From assembly GCA_024707385.1 (NCBI GenBank), contig JANPZW010000008.1, forward strand, positions 372,001-436,000: DNA of 64,000 bases. The letters run 5' to 3'. The translations under genes and the position numbers were made by a program. Position 1 is the first letter of the stretch; every line of letters starts with the position of its first letter. The stretch is from Cellvibrionaceae bacterium. GTDB lineage: Bacteria > Pseudomonadota > Gammaproteobacteria > Pseudomonadales > Cellvibrionaceae. Of the stretch, positions 50,278 to 60,729 are shown piece by piece. The notes beneath the pieces are model-generated. The model did no database searches. It worked only from the letters and a program-made list of their open reading frames with translations, and was not told where the DNA came from.

Positions 50278-51503
50278 ATGATCAGTGAAATTCTGATTGG
50301 CGTAGGAATGTTCACCGCCATCATTCTTGCGTTGGTTTGTATTATCTTGGTGGCGCAAAGGAAGTTGGTGAGTACAGGGAATATTGAAATCCTCATTAAC
50401 GATGAAAAAACCATTTCCGTGCCTGCGGGTGGCAAGTTGTTGCAGACCTTGGCTGCCAACAATATTTTCCTGGCGTCAGCTTGCGGCGGCGGTGGTAGCT
50501 GCGCTCAGTGCCGATGCGTTGTAGATGAAGGTGGCGGTTCGATTTTGTCGACAGAAGAGGCACACTTTTCTCGTCGTGAACAGAACGAAGGCTGGCGTTT
50601 GAGCTGTCAGGTGCCTGTAAAGCAGAACATGAAAATCCATGTCCCTGAAGAGGTGTTTGGCGTAAAACAATGGGTGTGTACAGTGGAATCCAACCCCAAT
50701 GTCGCAACCTTTATTAAAGAGCTGACCCTGCGTTTGCCCGAAGGTGAGAGCGTCGACTTCCGTGCAGGCGGTTATGTCCAGCTGGAGTGCCCGCCGCATC
50801 ATGTGAAGTTTTCCGACTTCAACATTGAGCCACAATTTCGCGGTGACTGGGAGCGGTTTGGCTTCTTCAATATCGAATCCAAAGTAACCGAGCCGGTAAT
50901 ACGCGCTTATTCAATGGCGAACTACCCGGATGAAAAAGGGATTGTTAAGTTCAACATCCGTATCGCGACTCCGCCGCCGAAATCGCAGGGCATTCCGCCT
51001 GGTCAAATGTCGTCTTTCGTCTTCAATCTGAAACCGGGTGACAAAGTCACTGTTTATGGACCATTCGGGGAGTTCTTTGCTAAAGACACCGCCGCTGAAA
51101 TGGTCTTTATCGGTGGCGGAGCTGGTATGGCGCCTATGCGCTCTCACATTTTCGACCAGCTGCGTCGTATCAAAACTGATAGGACCATGTCGTTTTGGTA
51201 CGGTGCGCGATCTCTGCGGGAACTCTTTTTTATAAGGAAGAGTATGACCAGCTGCAGGAGGAAAACCCGAACTTTAAATGGCACATAGCCTTGTCAGATC
51301 CGCAACCGGAAGACAACTGGAGTGGCCTAAAAGGGTTTATTCACAATGTACTGTATGAGCAATATTTGAAGGACCATCCGGCCCCTGAGGATTGCGAGTA
51401 CTACATGTGTGGGCCGCCGATGATGAACGCCGCAGTGATTAAAATGCTGAAGGATCTGGGCGTCGAAGACGAAAATATCATGCTCGACGATTTTGGTGGT
51501 TAA
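50278..51503 (+). CDS. nqrF: Na+-NQR subunit F (one frameshift)
   Basis: NADH-oxidising subunit, about 407-408 aa. N-terminal membrane anchor ([20 protein letters not shown]), a 2Fe-2S ferredoxin domain ([19 protein letters not shown] with three Cys, a fourth in LSCQVP), FAD motif [13 protein letters not shown] motif [13 protein letters not shown] and the C-terminal [18 protein letters not shown] and LDDFGG. The T6 run at 51226-51231 breaks the frame; two fewer T gives [12 protein letters not shown] (family-like), one more gives RELFFYKEEY. Terminator follows. Confidence 0.97.
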
Positions 51504-51528
51504 GTCTGAGCCTGATATCAAACCAACG

Positions 51529-51558
51529 AAGCGAGGGCCTAAGACCCCTCGCTTTTTT
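51529..51558 (+). terminator. Intrinsic terminator after nqrF
   Basis: AAGCGAGGG (51529-51537), 8-nt loop, CCCTCGCTT (51546-51554), with a T6 run (51553-51558). Separates nqrF from nqrM, so nqrM is either read through or separately transcribed. Confidence 0.88.
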
Positions 51559-51649
51559 GTTTGCGGTATGGCGATGAATACACTGGACTGGCGCTTGTCT
51601 AAACTTGTGTAAGACGGTTGAATCAAGTCCGGTTTTTTAAGAGGTGGTT

Positions 51650-51880
51650 ATGACGACAGTATTTTTGACATTTTGCATTCTTCTCCTGGTGGTCGCTGGC
51701 ATGGCGATAGGTGTCATTTTCCGTGGCACACCAATCAAGGGTTCCTGCGGCGGTATCGCCTCCCTGGGGATGGGGCGGGCCTGTGATATTTGTGGCGGCG
51801 ACAAAAACAAGTGTGATACCGAAACCAAGTCAGAGAAGACCGAGCCTGCCTCGCTTGCCTATAACGCGGCAGAGAAATGA
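51650..51880 (+). CDS. nqrM: Na+-NQR maturation protein NqrM
   Basis: 76-aa membrane protein required to insert iron into the NqrD/E site. One N-terminal helix (TFCILLLVVAGMAIGVIF) and the invariant Cys cluster KGSCGGIASLGMGRACDICG with a further Cys. ATG at 51650 follows AGAGGTGG. In vibrios and pseudomonads apbE, the flavin transferase for NqrB and NqrC, lies between nqrF and nqrM; it is missing here. Confidence 0.95.
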   Translation: MTTVFLTFCILLLVVAGMAIGVIFRGTPIKGSCGGIASLGMGRACDICGGDKNKCDTETKSEKTEPASLAYNAAEK

Positions 51881-51978
51881 TCTGAGCGCAGCCTGCCGTT
51901 GTAATTTGTCGTCGGCAGCTCTTCGACCGGTTGGGCTACACACCTAAACTTCAAACCATACTGAGAGGAAGCCGGGGC

Positions 51979-53375
51979 ATGGCGGATTACACCTATGACT
52001 TTCTGGTGATCGGGGCCGGACCCGCCGGGGAAGCGGCGGCAATGGCGGCAACTAAAGCGGGATTGAAAGTAGGAGTAGTTGACGATACAGGGAGTCTGGG
52101 TGGCAACTGCACGCATCGCGGCACCATTCCATCAAAATCTATCCGCCATGCGGTTAAACAGGTTATCCATTATCGCCAGCAACCAGAAGTGTTGCAGATG
52201 GCTTCGCTGCCGCCCATTTCCTATCCCACTATTCTTGCCGCGGCAAAAAAAATCATTCCGCGCAAAGTCGCAATGCATAAGTCCTATTTCATGCGTAATC
52301 GGATTTATGTTCATTCCGGCACAGCGCGCTTCGCCGGGCCCAATCAGATCGACGTGCAACTGCCTTATGGTGTGGTCGATAAAATCAACGCGAAGAATAT
52401 TTTGATCGCCACCGGTTCGCGGCCTTACCGCCCGAGCAATGTCGACTTCACTCATCCAAGGATTTACGACAGCGATACCATATTGGAAATGAATCACACG
52501 CCGCGCACGCTCATCATCTACGGGGCTGGCGTGATTGGCTGTGAGTACGCCTCGATATTTTCGGGGCTTGGTGTGAAGGTGGATTTGATCAATACGCGCG
52601 AGCACCTACTGGAATTTCTGGATAGTGAAATATCCGATGCGCTGAGTTATCACCTGCGTGAAAAAGGCGTCCTCGTTCGGCAGCTCGAAGAATTTGAAAG
52701 TCTGCAGGCTACCGACCACGGCGTGTCGCTGAAGCTGCAGTCCGGCAAACGCATCAAAGCAGACGCCTTGCTGTGGTGTAATGGCCGATCTGGAAATACG
52801 GAGCTGCTGCAATTGCAGAATGCGGGTTTGCAGGCCAATCATCGCGGGCAGATAGAAGTCGACGAGGAATACCGTACTACACATCCTCATATTTATGCCG
52901 CTGGTGATGTCATAGGTTGGCCGAGTCTTGCCAGCGCCTCTTATGATCAAGGGCGAGCCGTGGTCTCCTCCATCATGAATGAGCCGGTCCGCAGAGTGAC
53001 GGATGCTCCCACTGGTATTTACACCCTTCCGGAAATCAGTTCAGTCGGTAAAACGGAGGCCGAACTTACCGCGGCCAAGATTCCCTATGAGGTGGGCAGG
53101 GCATTTTTTAAGGACATCGCCAAGGCGCAGATCAGTGGCGAAGAGGTGGGAATGCTGAAAATCCTTTTCCATCTCGATTCTTTAGAGATTCTCGGCATTC
53201 ACTGCTTCGGCGCCGAGGCCGCCGAGATTATCCATATCGGTCAGGCAATCATGAATCAACAGGGTGGGGCCAACAGCGTCGAGTACTTCACCAACACTAC
53301 GTTCAATTACCCGACCATGGCGGAGCCTACAGGATAGCTACCTTAAATGGATTGAATCGCCTGCATCGTCAATAA
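51979..53375 (+). CDS. sthA: Soluble pyridine nucleotide transhydrogenase (3' frameshift)
   Basis: FAD enzyme equilibrating NADPH and NAD+; about 465 aa after repair. N-terminal FAD motif [37 protein letters not shown] (Thr replaces the second redox Cys, as in SthA), [20 protein letters not shown] for NAD(P) and the C-terminal [12 protein letters not shown]. As written the frame ends early at 53337 (MAEPTG); one extra G at about 53325-53326 gives [19 protein letters not shown] and a stop at 53375, the normal family end. Downstream of nqrM as in Pseudomonas. Confidence 0.95.
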
Positions 53376-53409
53376 TAGAGCGCCTGCTGCGCTCTGTCTC
53401 TCGCCAACC

Positions 53410-53736
53410 TCAATTCTTAGTTGGCGCCTTCACCACAGCATGAATCACGTGGTCGTGTTCAAAGTAGACCGTGAATTGGCTGTAATCCCAAGTGGAGATC
53501 GGCGGCGTGCCCACTGGGCCGGAGCGCTCAAGCGGCTCGCCGAATCGCTGTTCCACCATGCTCTTGCTCATGCCCGTGGTCGGAGTTTCCACCTGCCACT
53601 CCTTGCCCTGCTGTCCGAGGGGGATGGCGATAGTTTCGGCACTGGCAATTCCACCGAACAGCGGCAACCACGCTCCCAGGCAGCAGGCCAGAAAATGCGG
53701 GCGGATGCTGGAGGCGAAAATTCGACTTGGGTTCAT
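53410..53736 (-). CDS. Small exported protein with SmpA/BamE-like motif, function unknown
   Basis: 108 aa. Clear signal peptide (FLACCLGAWLPLFGGIASAE). The mature part has TGMSKSMVEQRFGEPLER, which resembles the G-M-x(3)-V-x(3)-G-x-P start of the SmpA/OmlA (BamE-like) fold, then a short beta region ending WDYSQFTVYFEHDHVIHAVV. Too short for a confident family. Its ATG overlaps the stop of the upstream PilZ gene (ATGA), so the two are co-translated. Confidence 0.65.
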   Translation of the reverse strand: MNPSRIFASSIRPHFLACCLGAWLPLFGGIASAETIAIPLGQQGKEWQVETPTTGMSKSMVEQRFGEPLERSGPVGTPPISTWDYSQFTVYFEHDHVIHAVVKAPTKN

Positions 53737-54314
53737 TGGTTATTCTCCGATGTTGAGCTTCGTTTGCGATGGCTGGTTTGAGCTTTGAGAATCTGGCGCG
53801 CCAGCTCCTGACGATCATGTTCCCGCAGGCGATGGAATGTGGCGCCGACCCTATAGCCTCCGGCGCCTTCTTCCACACAACGGCTGACCGAAGCGAAGAC
53901 TATCACGGGTACATAACTGGGTAAAAAAATCATTCGCAAAACCAGAAAGTTCCCTTTGTAGAGCGCGCGATCACTGCGAAACGACACGCCTCCCTCGCTG
54001 ATGTTGATGCGCTCTGTGGCGCTCTGGGTGCCTGTGGAAAACAGGCTGTGGCGGGCTATGAGATCGATTTTCTGACTCAGTTTCTGCAGATAGTCGCCCA
54101 GTAGGCGTTGCTTGTCGGCAATGACCTTGAGCAATTGCTGGGCTTCCCGGTCAATCCGGCGCAGTTCTGCCACCAGATGCAGCGCAGCTCCGTCGCTCAT
54201 CACATTCTCGGGCTCCTGGTCCTCCGCCGTGCGATTGTCCACCGGGCGGAAGTCGAAGATCAGGTCATGATTGATCCGAAAGGTGCTGCGGCGCTCGGGA
54301 GGAAGGGTAGTCAT
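53733..54314 (-). CDS. PilZ-domain protein with N-terminal helical region
   Basis: 193 aa, cytoplasmic. A short beta segment (RSTFRINHDLIFDFRPV), a helical central region (about 45-95: HLVAELRRIDREAQQLLKVI) and a C-terminal PilZ core with INISEGGVSFRSDRAL (D/NxSxxG) and GYRVGATFHRL. The RxxxR arm is at ERRSTFR at the N-terminus, so the domain appears split by the helical insert. Coupled to the small exported protein downstream. A PilZ gene at this place next to sthA is also seen in Pseudomonas (established neighbourhood). Confidence 0.82.
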   Translation of the reverse strand: MTTLPPERRSTFRINHDLIFDFRPVDNRTAEDQEPENVMSDGAALHLVAELRRIDREAQQLLKVIADKQRLLGDYLQKLSQKIDLIARHSLFSTGTQSATERINISEGGVSFRSDRALYKGNFLVLRMIFLPSYVPVIVFASVSRCVEEGAGGYRVGATFHRLREHDRQELARQILKAQTSHRKRSSTSENNQ

Positions 54315-54398
54315 GGAAGCCTGGCCGGTGTGTGGTTGCGGTTTAATAATGATAGCTGACTGTTGCGCGCCCTCATCCTGTCAGGCTCCGCTGACCTT

Positions 54399-54426
54399 TT
54401 GGTGGCAAACGGTAAAAGTCTATAAT
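54399..54426 (+). promoter_or_regulatory. Candidate promoter of the ABC-F gene
   Basis: TTGGTG (54399-54404), 16 nt, TATAAT (54421-54426). The -10 is perfect and lies 29 nt before the ATG, leaving a very short leader. Confidence 0.5.
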
Positions 54427-54455
54427 CCGCCTTCGTTTTTATTCGAGCAGTTCTA

Positions 54456-56345
54456 ATGATTCAGTTGCAGGCACTCGGTCTTCAGTTGGGGACCAAAGTC
54501 CTTCTCGAAAAAGCTGACCTGACCGTCTATCCGGGTCAGAAATGGGGGATTATCGGCGCCAACGGCAGTGGCAAGTCCAGCTTGTTCAAATTGCTGCTGC
54601 AGGAGCTTCAGCCCGATAGCGGCTCGCTTGCGATTCCGCGCGACTGGATATTGGCCCACATGGCTCAGGAGGTCGCCCATCAGGAGCGCAAGGCACTGGA
54701 TTACATCATTGATGGTGACGTTGCGCTGCGGGAGCTTGAGGCACAGATAGCGGCCGAAACCGACGGCGAGCAGCTTGCGCGTCTCTACAGTCGCCTGGAA
54801 GCGCTCGACGGCTACACCGCCGAGGCGCGGGCGCAAAAACTTCTCCGCGGCCTGGGTTTTTCCAGTACCGATTCAGCTCGCAATGTGACGGAATTTTCCG
54901 GGGGCTGGCGCATCCGCCTCAATCTGGCGCGGGCGCTCATGTGCCGCTCTGATCTGTTGCTGCTGGATGAACCGACCAACCACTTGGATTTGGATGCAAC
55001 CCTGTGGCTGGAGCAGTGGCTCAACCAATACTCCGGCACTTTGCTGATCATTTCCCACGACCGGGACTTTCTCGATAACGTGGTCAGCAATATCGTGAAC
55101 TTCGAAAATACCCGCTTGATCAGTTACAGCGGCAATTATTCCTCCTACGAAAAACAAAAAGCCGAGCGTCTGGCCAATCAGGCCGCAGCCTTTTCCAAAC
55201 AGCAGGAGCGCATCGCGGAAATCGAAGATTTCGTGCGGCGTTTCCGCGCCAAAGCGACCAAAGCCAAACAAGCGCAGAGCCGCCTGAAAGAGCTGGAACG
55301 CATGGAAAAAATTGCGCCGGCGCATGTGGATTCACCCTTTAATTTCCGTTTTCCCGAACCGGACCGGGTGCCGCAACAATTATTGACCTTTGCGGAAGCC
55401 GATATAGGGTATGGCGAGCGGACGGTTCTGAGTTGTGTGAACGCTTCTATTTTCGGCCAGACCCGCATTGGTTTGCTGGGGCACAACGGCGCGGGAAAAT
55501 CGACCTTTATCAAGGCGCTTATAGGTGCAATTGCTTTGCTGCGCGGGGAGCGTGTGGAAGCGGCGCATTTGAAAATCGGCTATTTTGCCCAGCATCAGCT
55601 CGAAGCACTTGACCTGGATGCTTCTTGTGCTCTGCACCTGCAGCGTTTGCGCCCGACAGCGTCTGAGCAGGAAATCCGCAACTTTCTCGGCAGTTTTGAT
55701 TTCAAAGGTGATCGCGCATTTGAAGTCATCCGGCATTTTTCCGGAGGTGAAAAAGCCCGGCTTGCACTGGCAATTCTCGCCTGGCAAAAGCCCAATCTGT
55801 TGGTGTTGGATGAGCCCACCAACCACCTGGATCTGGAAGTTCGCCACGCATTGACCGTCGCGCTGCAGGCGTTTGCTGGCGCGATCGTGGTCGTGTCCCA
55901 CGATCGCCATTTGCTGCGCAACACCGTAGATGAATTCTGGTTGATTGACGGCGGCCGTGTTGAACCTTTCGCCGGTGATCTTGCCGATTATCAACAGTGG
56001 CTTACGGGCAGCAGCAAACCCAGCGTGGAGACGGAAGCCAAACCCTCTGCAGATAAGATGGAGCGGGATAAAAAAGCCCAGCGACAGAATGCAGCGGCGG
56101 CGCGGGATAAGCTCAAACCTTTTACCCAGGCGATTAAGCAGGTTGAGCAGAAAATGGATCAGGTGCAAAAGAAACTGGCCCAGGTTGAGGAAAGTCTCGC
56201 CCGGCCAGAGCTTTACGAGGGCGTAAGTCAGGAGCTGCAGAGTCTGCTCAAAGAGCAGGGCGCACTGCGGCAGGAGCTGGAAGCTCTTGAGGAGTCCTGG
56301 CTCACCAAAAGTCATGAATTGGAGCAGTTCCAGCAATCCCTTTAA
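54456..56345 (+). CDS. ABC-F family ATPase, YheS-like
   Basis: 629-aa ribosome-associated ABC-F protein without membrane domains. Two nucleotide-binding domains: Walker A GANGSGKSS and GHNGAGKST, signatures FSGGWRIRL and FSGGEKARL, Walker B LLLLDEPTNHLDLD and LLVLDEPTNHLDLE. The inter-domain P-site linker (about 235-290) is charged (RRFRAKATKAKQAQSRLKEL), and the C-terminal 100 residues form a coiled-coil (QAIKQVEQKMDQVQKKLAQV). Length and tail match YheS. Factors of this type relieve ribosome stalling; the specific role here is not known. Confidence 0.93.
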   Translation: MIQLQALGLQLGTKVLLEKADLTVYPGQKWGIIGANGSGKSSLFKLLLQELQPDSGSLAIPRDWILAHMAQEVAHQERKALDYIIDGDVALRELEAQIAAETDGEQLARLYSRLEALDGYTAEARAQKLLRGLGFSSTDSARNVTEFSGGWRIRLNLARALMCRSDLLLLDEPTNHLDLDATLWLEQWLNQYSGTLLIISHDRDFLDNVVSNIVNFENTRLISYSGNYSSYEKQKAERLANQAAAFSKQQERIAEIEDFVRRFRAKATKAKQAQSRLKELERMEKIAPAHVDSPFNFRFPEPDRVPQQLLTFAEADIGYGERTVLSCVNASIFGQTRIGLLGHNGAGKSTFIKALIGAIALLRGERVEAAHLKIGYFAQHQLEALDLDASCALHLQRLRPTASEQEIRNFLGSFDFKGDRAFEVIRHFSGGEKARLALAILAWQKPNLLVLDEPTNHLDLEVRHALTVALQAFAGAIVVVSHDRHLLRNTVDEFWLIDGGRVEPFAGDLADYQQWLTGSSKPSVETEAKPSADKMERDKKAQRQNAAAARDKLKPFTQAIKQVEQKMDQVQKKLAQVEESLARPELYEGVSQELQSLLKEQGALRQELEALEESWLTKSHELEQFQQSL

Positions 56346-56360
56346 CCTAGCGGTGTTTTG

Positions 56361-57227
56361 ATGATAAATCGCAGATGTTCCCTCTCGCTCAGCTGGTTGA
56401 TTGCGTTTTTCGCCGCGTGGTGGACCGCAGGAGCGGCGGCGGAGCTTTTGGAATTGGAGGGCCAGTGGCAACAAGGTGGAATTATTTTCGGCAAGGTGAC
56501 GCCGGGCTATGAACTGCAACTGGACGGCCGGCGCGTGCGCACCACCGACGGCGGGGAGTTTGTTTTCGGTCTGGGTGCAGATGCGCCCAGGCAGGTGACG
56601 CTTGCGGTGCGCGATGCTACCGGCCGCGCAGAGACGCGCACCTATGAGGTGAAGCAGCGGAAATATAACGAGCAGCGGGTAAACGGTGTTGAGCAGAAGC
56701 ATGTGACGCCGCCGCCGGAGCTGCTGGCGCGGATAGAGCGGGAAAATGCACTCACCCGCAAAGCCCGCCTGCTGGATGATGAGCGAAGGGATTTCCTGCA
56801 GGATTTTATCTGGCCGCTTTCGGGGCCTATCACGGGAGTCTATGGCAGTCGCAGAGTCTTCAACGGCGTGCCGCGCTCACCCCATTATGGGCTCGATATC
56901 GCGGCCCCCACAGGTACCCGAGTGGTCGCGCCAGCGGCGGGATTGATTACTCTCGCGGAGCCTGATTTGTTTTATTCCGGCGGAACCCTCATTCTGGATC
57001 ACGGCCACGGGCTGTCCTCCACCTTCATTCACTTGAGCAAAATCCTGGTTGCGGTTGGCGACAGGGTAGAGCAGGGGCAGGCGATCGCTGAGGTGGGCGC
57101 CACTGGCCGCGTGACCGGGCCGCATCTGGATTGGCGGATGAATTGGTTTGATGTCCGCCTCGATCCTGCGCTGCTGATGGAAGGTAAGCCTATGCCGGCA
57201 AAATCTCCGAGAATTTCCAAGGAATAA
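56361..57227 (+). CDS. M23-family (LytM) peptidase
   Basis: About 288 aa. Signal peptide (LIAFFAAWWTAGAAAE), a beta-sandwich region (about 30-100) and a C-terminal M23 domain. First zinc motif SPHYGLDIAAPTGT (HxxxD) is intact; the second is TGPHLDWRMNW, with Asp where LytM enzymes usually have the second His of HxH. Either the motif varies in this subfamily or the domain is inactive, like EnvC-type activators. ATG 56358 or 56361. Follows the ABC-F gene by 12 nt. Confidence 0.85.
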   Translation: MINRRCSLSLSWLIAFFAAWWTAGAAAELLELEGQWQQGGIIFGKVTPGYELQLDGRRVRTTDGGEFVFGLGADAPRQVTLAVRDATGRAETRTYEVKQRKYNEQRVNGVEQKHVTPPPELLARIERENALTRKARLLDDERRDFLQDFIWPLSGPITGVYGSRRVFNGVPRSPHYGLDIAAPTGTRVVAPAAGLITLAEPDLFYSGGTLILDHGHGLSSTFIHLSKILVAVGDRVEQGQAIAEVGATGRVTGPHLDWRMNWFDVRLDPALLMEGKPMPAKSPRISKE

Positions 57228-57230
57228 ACT

Positions 57231-57431
57231 ATGACCGAGACCCTTGATAAAAAATTGCTGAGCATTCTGGTGTGTCCGGTGAGCAAGGCGCCGTTGATTT
57301 ACGACCGCGAAAATGCGGAGCTTGTCTGCCCTGCGAGCGGCCTTGCCTATCCCATACGCGACGGCATTCCCATCATGCTGGAATCTGAGGCGCGCCAGAT
57401 CTCTCTTGAAGAAAAAGAAAAATACTCCTGA
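57231..57431 (+). CDS. Trm112-family small protein
   Basis: 66 aa. [40 protein letters not shown]: the Trm112/YcaR fold, here keeping the CP pairs but with only two Cys, so zinc binding is doubtful. Bacterial members are commonly annotated as UPF0434; function poorly defined. Starts 3 nt after the M23 gene, 16 nt before the HIT gene. Confidence 0.9.
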   Translation: MTETLDKKLLSILVCPVSKAPLIYDRENAELVCPASGLAYPIRDGIPIMLESEARQISLEEKEKYS

Positions 57432-57447
57432 CAACCCGAGGCGTGAC

Positions 57448-57797
57448 ATGACCCAGAAAACGCTTTTCAGCAAAATCATCGACGGCGAGATACCAACCGA
57501 ATTTGTCTACCAAGACGACTCTGTGTGTGCATCCGGGATATAGCGCCGCAGGCCCCTACACACCTGCTGATTATCCCGAGAAAGCCGATTGCCATGTTGG
57601 CGGACGCGACACCAGAAGATCAGGCCTTGTTGGGGCATCTGCTGTTGAAAGCGGCGGAGATCGGCCGCAGTCTCGGTGTTGGTGATGCGTTCAGGTTGGT
57701 AGTCAATAACGGTGCCGGTGCCGGGCAGACCGTATTTCATCTGCATGTCCACCTTCTCGCCAATAAAAAATTCTCCGAAGGTACGCTCGGGATGTGA
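57448..57797 (+). CDS. HIT-family nucleotide hydrolase, HinT-like (one frameshift)
   Basis: About 116 aa after repair, the size of E. coli HinT, a purine nucleoside phosphoramidase. LFSKIIDGEIPTEFVYQDD, then IRDIAPQAPTHLLIIPRKPI and the histidine triad GQTVFHLHVHLL. The frame breaks at about 57519-57525, next to a TG-dinucleotide repeat; one more base restores CIRDIAPQ. The TG repeat, rather than a single-base run, is the probable error site. Confidence 0.92.
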
Positions 57798-57943
57798 CAC
57801 ATCTCCGGGGCTGAACGGCCCCGATTCCCTCCGGGCGCGCCCTATGCTGCACGTCCGACAACCCTTATACTTAGCGACTTTTTTGCAGGTCCGCGCGCGG
57901 TCTTGATGCGTACCTGTATCTCATCACCGGATCGGCTTACATT

Positions 57944-60535
57944 ATGAAAAGTGCTGAAATTCGCGAAGCATTTCTGTCCTACTTTGCTGCCAAGGGGGCA
58001 CACCCTGGTACCGAGCAGTTCGCTCGTTCCCGGCAATGATCCCACCCTGTTGTTCACCAATTCCGGGATGGTTCAATTCAAAGATGTGTTTCTCGGTGCG
58101 GACAAACGCCCCTACAAGCGCGCCGCCAGTGCCCAGCGCTGTGTGCGCGCCGGCGGAAAACACAACGATCTGGAAAACGTCGGTTACACGGCCCGCCACC
58201 ACACCTTTTTTGAAATGCTCGGCAACTTCAGTTTCGGCGACTATTTCAAGCGCGACGCCATCCAGTTTGCCTGGGAATTTCTTACCGGCGTTCTGAAGTT
58301 GCCACCTGAGCGCCTCTGGGTGACGGTTCATATCAGTGACGATGAGGCTGCGGATATCTGGATAAAAGAAGTCGGCGTGGATCCGACGCGCTTTTCCCGC
58401 CTCGACGCCGACAATTTCTGGCAGATGGGCGACACCGGTCCCTGTGGCCCCAGTTCGGAAATTTTTTACGATCACGGCCCAGGCGTCCCAGGTGGCCCGC
58501 CGGGCAGTCCCGATGATGGGCTCGACCGCTATATCGAAGTGTGGAACCTAGTTTTCATGCAGTTCGAGCGTCAAACCAGCGGCGAGTTGATCGCTTTGCC
58601 GAAGCCCTCGGTGGACACCGGTATGGGGTTGGAGCGTATCGCCGCTGTAATGCAGGGCGTTCATAGCAATTATGAAATCGATCTCTTCCAGGCATTGCTG
58701 CGCGCCACTTCCGAGGCTACGGGCTGTCGCAATTTCGAAGAGAAATCCCTGCGGGTCATCGCTGACCATATTCGCTCCTGCTCATTCCTGATCGCTGATG
58801 GTGTGCTGCCTTCCAACGAAGGTCGTGGTTATGTATTGCGTCGGATTATCCGCCGTGCGATCCGACACGGTCACAAGGTCGGCCAGGAAAAGCCGTTTTT
58901 TCACAAGTTGGTTGCCGCACTGGTGGAGCAGATGGGCGAGGCCTATCCAGAGCTTGCCGCTCAGCAGCAACACATTCAGAAAGTTTTGCTTACTGAGGAA
59001 GAGCAGTTCGCTAAAACCCTCGACAAAGGCCTCGCGGTGCTCGCGGGCAAGCTTGAGTCCCTTTCCAGCAAGATTATTCCCGGTGATGTCGTTTTCACCC
59101 TTTATGACACCTATGGCTTTCCCGCAGACCTCACCAATGACATAGCCCGCGAGCGCGGCTTGGCGTTGGATATGGCCGGTTATGAAGCGCTGATGGAGCA
59201 GCAGCGTGATCAGTCCCGCTCGGCGGGCGCCTTCAAAATGGATTACACCGCTGGCTTGGATCTCGCGGGAGAGACCTCTTTTAGAGGCTATGAAGGGCTC
59301 AGTAGCGAAACTTCTATTACCGCACTGGTGCGTGGGCGCTTTCAGGTGGACCGACTCTCCGAAGGGGAGGAGGGCGTGGTGGTGCTCGAGCACACACCTT
59401 TTATGCCGAGTCGGGCGGGCAGGTAGGTGACGGCGGCTTTATCGAAAGCGCGTCTGGCCGCTTTGAAGTTCTCGATTGCCAAAAAGATGGCAATCATCAT
59501 CTGCACATCGGCCGGGTCACGCGGGGCGAAATTCTTCTCCACGCGCAAGTGACCGCCCAGGTTGATCAGGATGTGCGCCTTTCAACGGCGTTGAACCACT
59601 CCGCAACACACCTGCTGCACGCGGCGCTAAGACAGGTTCTCGGCGCACATGTGGCACAAAAGGGCTCGCTGGTGGACTCGCAGAGGTTGCGTTTTGACTT
59701 TGCCCACTTTGAAGCAGTAACCGCAGATCAGTTGCAGAAGATTGAAGTGCTGGTGAACGAGCAGATTCGTCTGAACACTGAGATAGCAACGGAAGTTTGT
59801 GCCCTGGATGAAGCGAAGAAAAAAGGCGCCATGGCGCTTTTCGGCGAAAAGTATGGCGATCATGTGCGGGTTCTGACGATGGGCGGGGGCTTCTCGGTGG
59901 AGCTCTGTGGCGGAACTCACGCCAATCGGACCGGTGATATAGGGCTATTCCGCATCACTGCGGAATCCGGTATCGCATCCGGCGTGCGCAGAATCGAGGC
60001 GGTAACAGGTGCCGCGGCCTTTGAATATATGGCTCAGGCGCAGAAAAAGTTGTCGCAGGCTGCACAAATGTTAAAGACCGCACCGGACACAGTGGTGGAA
60101 AAGTTGGATGCTCTGCTGGCCCAAAATCGTCAGCTGGAAAAGGAGCTGTCGGCTGCGAAAAGCAAGCTGGCTGCGGCATCAATCGAGGAATGGCTGCAGG
60201 AGGCCGAAGAGGTAAAAGGCGTTCGTCTGTTGATTAAGCAGATTGACGGCAATGACGCCAAGCTGCTGCGCGATCTGGTGGATAAATTGCGCGACAAATT
60301 AGGCAATTCCGCCGTGCTGCTCGCCGGCACCGACGGTGAGAGGGTAAGTCTTGTGGCCGGCGTCAGTAAAAATGCCACGGCAGTCGTCAAGGCTGGGGAC
60401 ATGGTCAGAATAGTGGCGGAGAAGATCGGCGCCAAAGGCGGCGGGCGGCCTGATATGGCGCAAGGCGGTGGGCAGGACAACGGCAAGTTGCCGGATGCTC
60501 TGGCGGCTTTGCGTGAGTCCATACGCAATAGTTAA
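57944..60535 (+). CDS. alaS: Alanyl-tRNA synthetase (two frameshifts)
   Basis: About 863 aa after repair. Class II aminoacylation core ([59 protein letters not shown]), editing domain zinc motif [19 protein letters not shown] (HxxxH) and [17 protein letters not shown] (CxxxH), and C-terminal DHHA1 domain ([14 protein letters not shown]). First fault: the G5 run at 57994-57998 has one G too many ([11 protein letters not shown] with four). Second: the T4 run at 59399-59402 lacks one T ([17 protein letters not shown] with five). As written the editing half is separated from the core. Essential gene; standard neighbour lysC follows. Confidence 0.97.
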
Positions 60536-60729
60536 TGCGAATAAAAATATTTTGCTCAATTGGTCGTTTTTTTCCCGCGACCAGTTAACAACCGGGGGTA
60601 ATTGGTGTTTAATTGGCGCCCCTCAGAGTCGAGGCGGCAGCGGCGCGCCTTCGACTTTTGTATTTTTCACAGGTGGTTCGGGCGGGTTTCGTCAGAGCTG
60701 TAATTGCGATTATCTGGAATAGGCACGGT

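Noticed and set aside
57798..57830. CGGGGC...GCCCCG hairpin after the HIT gene as an intrinsic terminator
   Set aside because: The stem is good but no U-tract follows.
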